Shown one piece after another: positions 7,086 to 7,561 of a stretch of 7,561 bases of DNA. The DNA lies in the NCBI GenBank assembly GCA_015223015.1, contig JADFWK010000194.1, positions 1 through 7,561 on the forward strand, in the 5' to 3' direction. A model generated the notes under the pieces. It worked only from the letters and a program-made list of their open reading frames with translations, was not told the origin of the DNA and did not search any database. Positions within the stretch are counted from its first letter, which is position 1; every line of letters begins with the position of its first letter. This DNA comes from Pseudomonadota bacterium. Lineage in GTDB: Bacteria > Desulfobacterota > DSM-4660 > Desulfatiglandales > B25-G16. Made by a program: the position numbers and the translations under genes.

Positions 7086-7561
7086 TCATCAAAAATGCTC
7101 ATCAATGCGGTAGAACCTGAAGAATACCGGGTTGCCATACTGAAAGATGGTGACCTGGATGAGTTCTACATCGAGACCTCAGCAAAGGAAGAGATAAAGG
7201 GTAATGTCTATAAAGGTATAGTTTCCAGGATTGAGCCCTCACTCCAGGCCGCCTTTATAAATTATGGGGCAGAAAAAAACGGTTTTTTGACCATGGGAGA
7301 GATACACCCGGAATATTATGAACCGGAAGGAATAATCTCTGACCCCAAGGCACCCGTTCCAATAGCAAATGCACTCAAGCAACGAAAGGAAATCCTTGTT
7401 CAGGTAACCAAAGAAATGGGAGGCAAAAAAGGGGCCTACCTTACCACCTACATATCCTTGGCAGGTCGTTATCTTGTGCTAACCCCAGGTAAAGCAACAA
7501 CTGGTGTCTCCCACAACATAGAGGAAGATGAAGAGAGGCAAAGGCTTAAATCCGATATGAA
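7083..7561 (+). CDS. rng: Ribonuclease E/G family endoribonuclease, 3'-truncated by the window edge
   Basis: 159 complete codons are visible and the frame is still open at the edge. The N-terminus MSSKMLINAVEPEEYRVAIL and the following S1-domain blocks match RNase G/E: GNVYKGIVSRI (40-50), PSLQAAFINYG (52-62), KNGFL (65-69), ILVQVTKE (104-111), GAYLTTYISLAGRYLVLTP (117-135) and GVSHNIE (141-147). The family trims 5S/16S rRNA precursors and degrades mRNA, preferring 5'-monophosphate ends. The catalytic DNase-I-like domain (Asp pair binding Mg) and the Zn-link cysteines lie beyond the window. The ATG overlaps the preceding stop (TAATG), which suggests translational coupling with the 450-residue gene; an in-frame ATG at 7095 is the alternative start. 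RNase G is preferred over RNase E because non-enteric anaerobes usually carry the short form, but length cannot be checked here. Confidence 0.93.
   Translation, partial: MSSKMLINAVEPEEYRVAILKDGDLDEFYIETSAKEEIKGNVYKGIVSRIEPSLQAAFINYGAEKNGFLTMGEIHPEYYEPEGIISDPKAPVPIANALKQRKEILVQVTKEMGGKKGAYLTTYISLAGRYLVLTPGKATTGVSHNIEEDEERQRLKSDM

Noticed and set aside
1..7561. CRISPR arrays, tRNA or rRNA genes, insertion sequences, phage attachment sites
   Set aside because: Coding sequence fills nearly the whole window; no spaced direct repeats, cloverleaf-like segment, transposase or terminal inverted repeats were seen.

Overview
The window reads as a piece of chromosome from an anaerobic bacterium, most likely of the Desulfobacterota/Deltaproteobacteria type. 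That assignment is inferred from the flavour of the proteins: an RNase E/G start of the type MSSKMLINAVEPEE, and a large 2-hydroxyacyl-CoA dehydratase-activase-like protein. Base composition looks moderate, in the mid-40s % GC by eye (not computed). No database search was possible. All four genes lie on the + strand and coding density is high.

Layout. (1) Positions 1-2475 hold the 3' nine-tenths of polA (DNA polymerase I); about 69 N-terminal residues lie upstream of the window. (2) Positions 2476-2645 are the only real gap, 170 bp. It holds a plausible sigma70-type promoter, two weak hairpins, a repeated ATCGATA heptamer and a good Shine-Dalgarno sequence. (3) Positions 2646-5726 encode a 1026-residue protein with two tandem BadF/BadG/HgdC-type (ASKHA) ATPase modules, a four-cysteine linker and a DUF2229-type region. 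(4) Four bases later, positions 5731-7083 encode a 450-residue cysteine-containing protein. It resembles the C-terminal, 2-hydroxyacyl-CoA-dehydratase-like part of longer one-piece members of this family. (5) At 7083 a gene of the RNase E/G family begins, its ATG overlapping the previous stop (TAATG). It runs off the 3' edge.

How they fit together. polA and the RNase gene are housekeeping. The two middle genes form a tight pair and look like a split version of a single ATP-driven electron-transfer machine. In characterised relatives (HgdC with HgdAB; the double-cubane protein and its reductase) an ASKHA ATPase with a [4Fe-4S] cluster uses ATP hydrolysis to push a low-potential electron onto an iron-sulphur partner. 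Here the ATPase half is already doubled within one chain, so it could form the cluster-bearing interface internally, and the 450-residue protein could be the acceptor. No genuine dehydratase subunits, CoA-transferase or acyl-CoA dehydrogenase are visible nearby, so the substrate is unknown. This pair is the most interesting content of the window. The family has been seen before, but its physiological reaction is, to my knowledge, not established.
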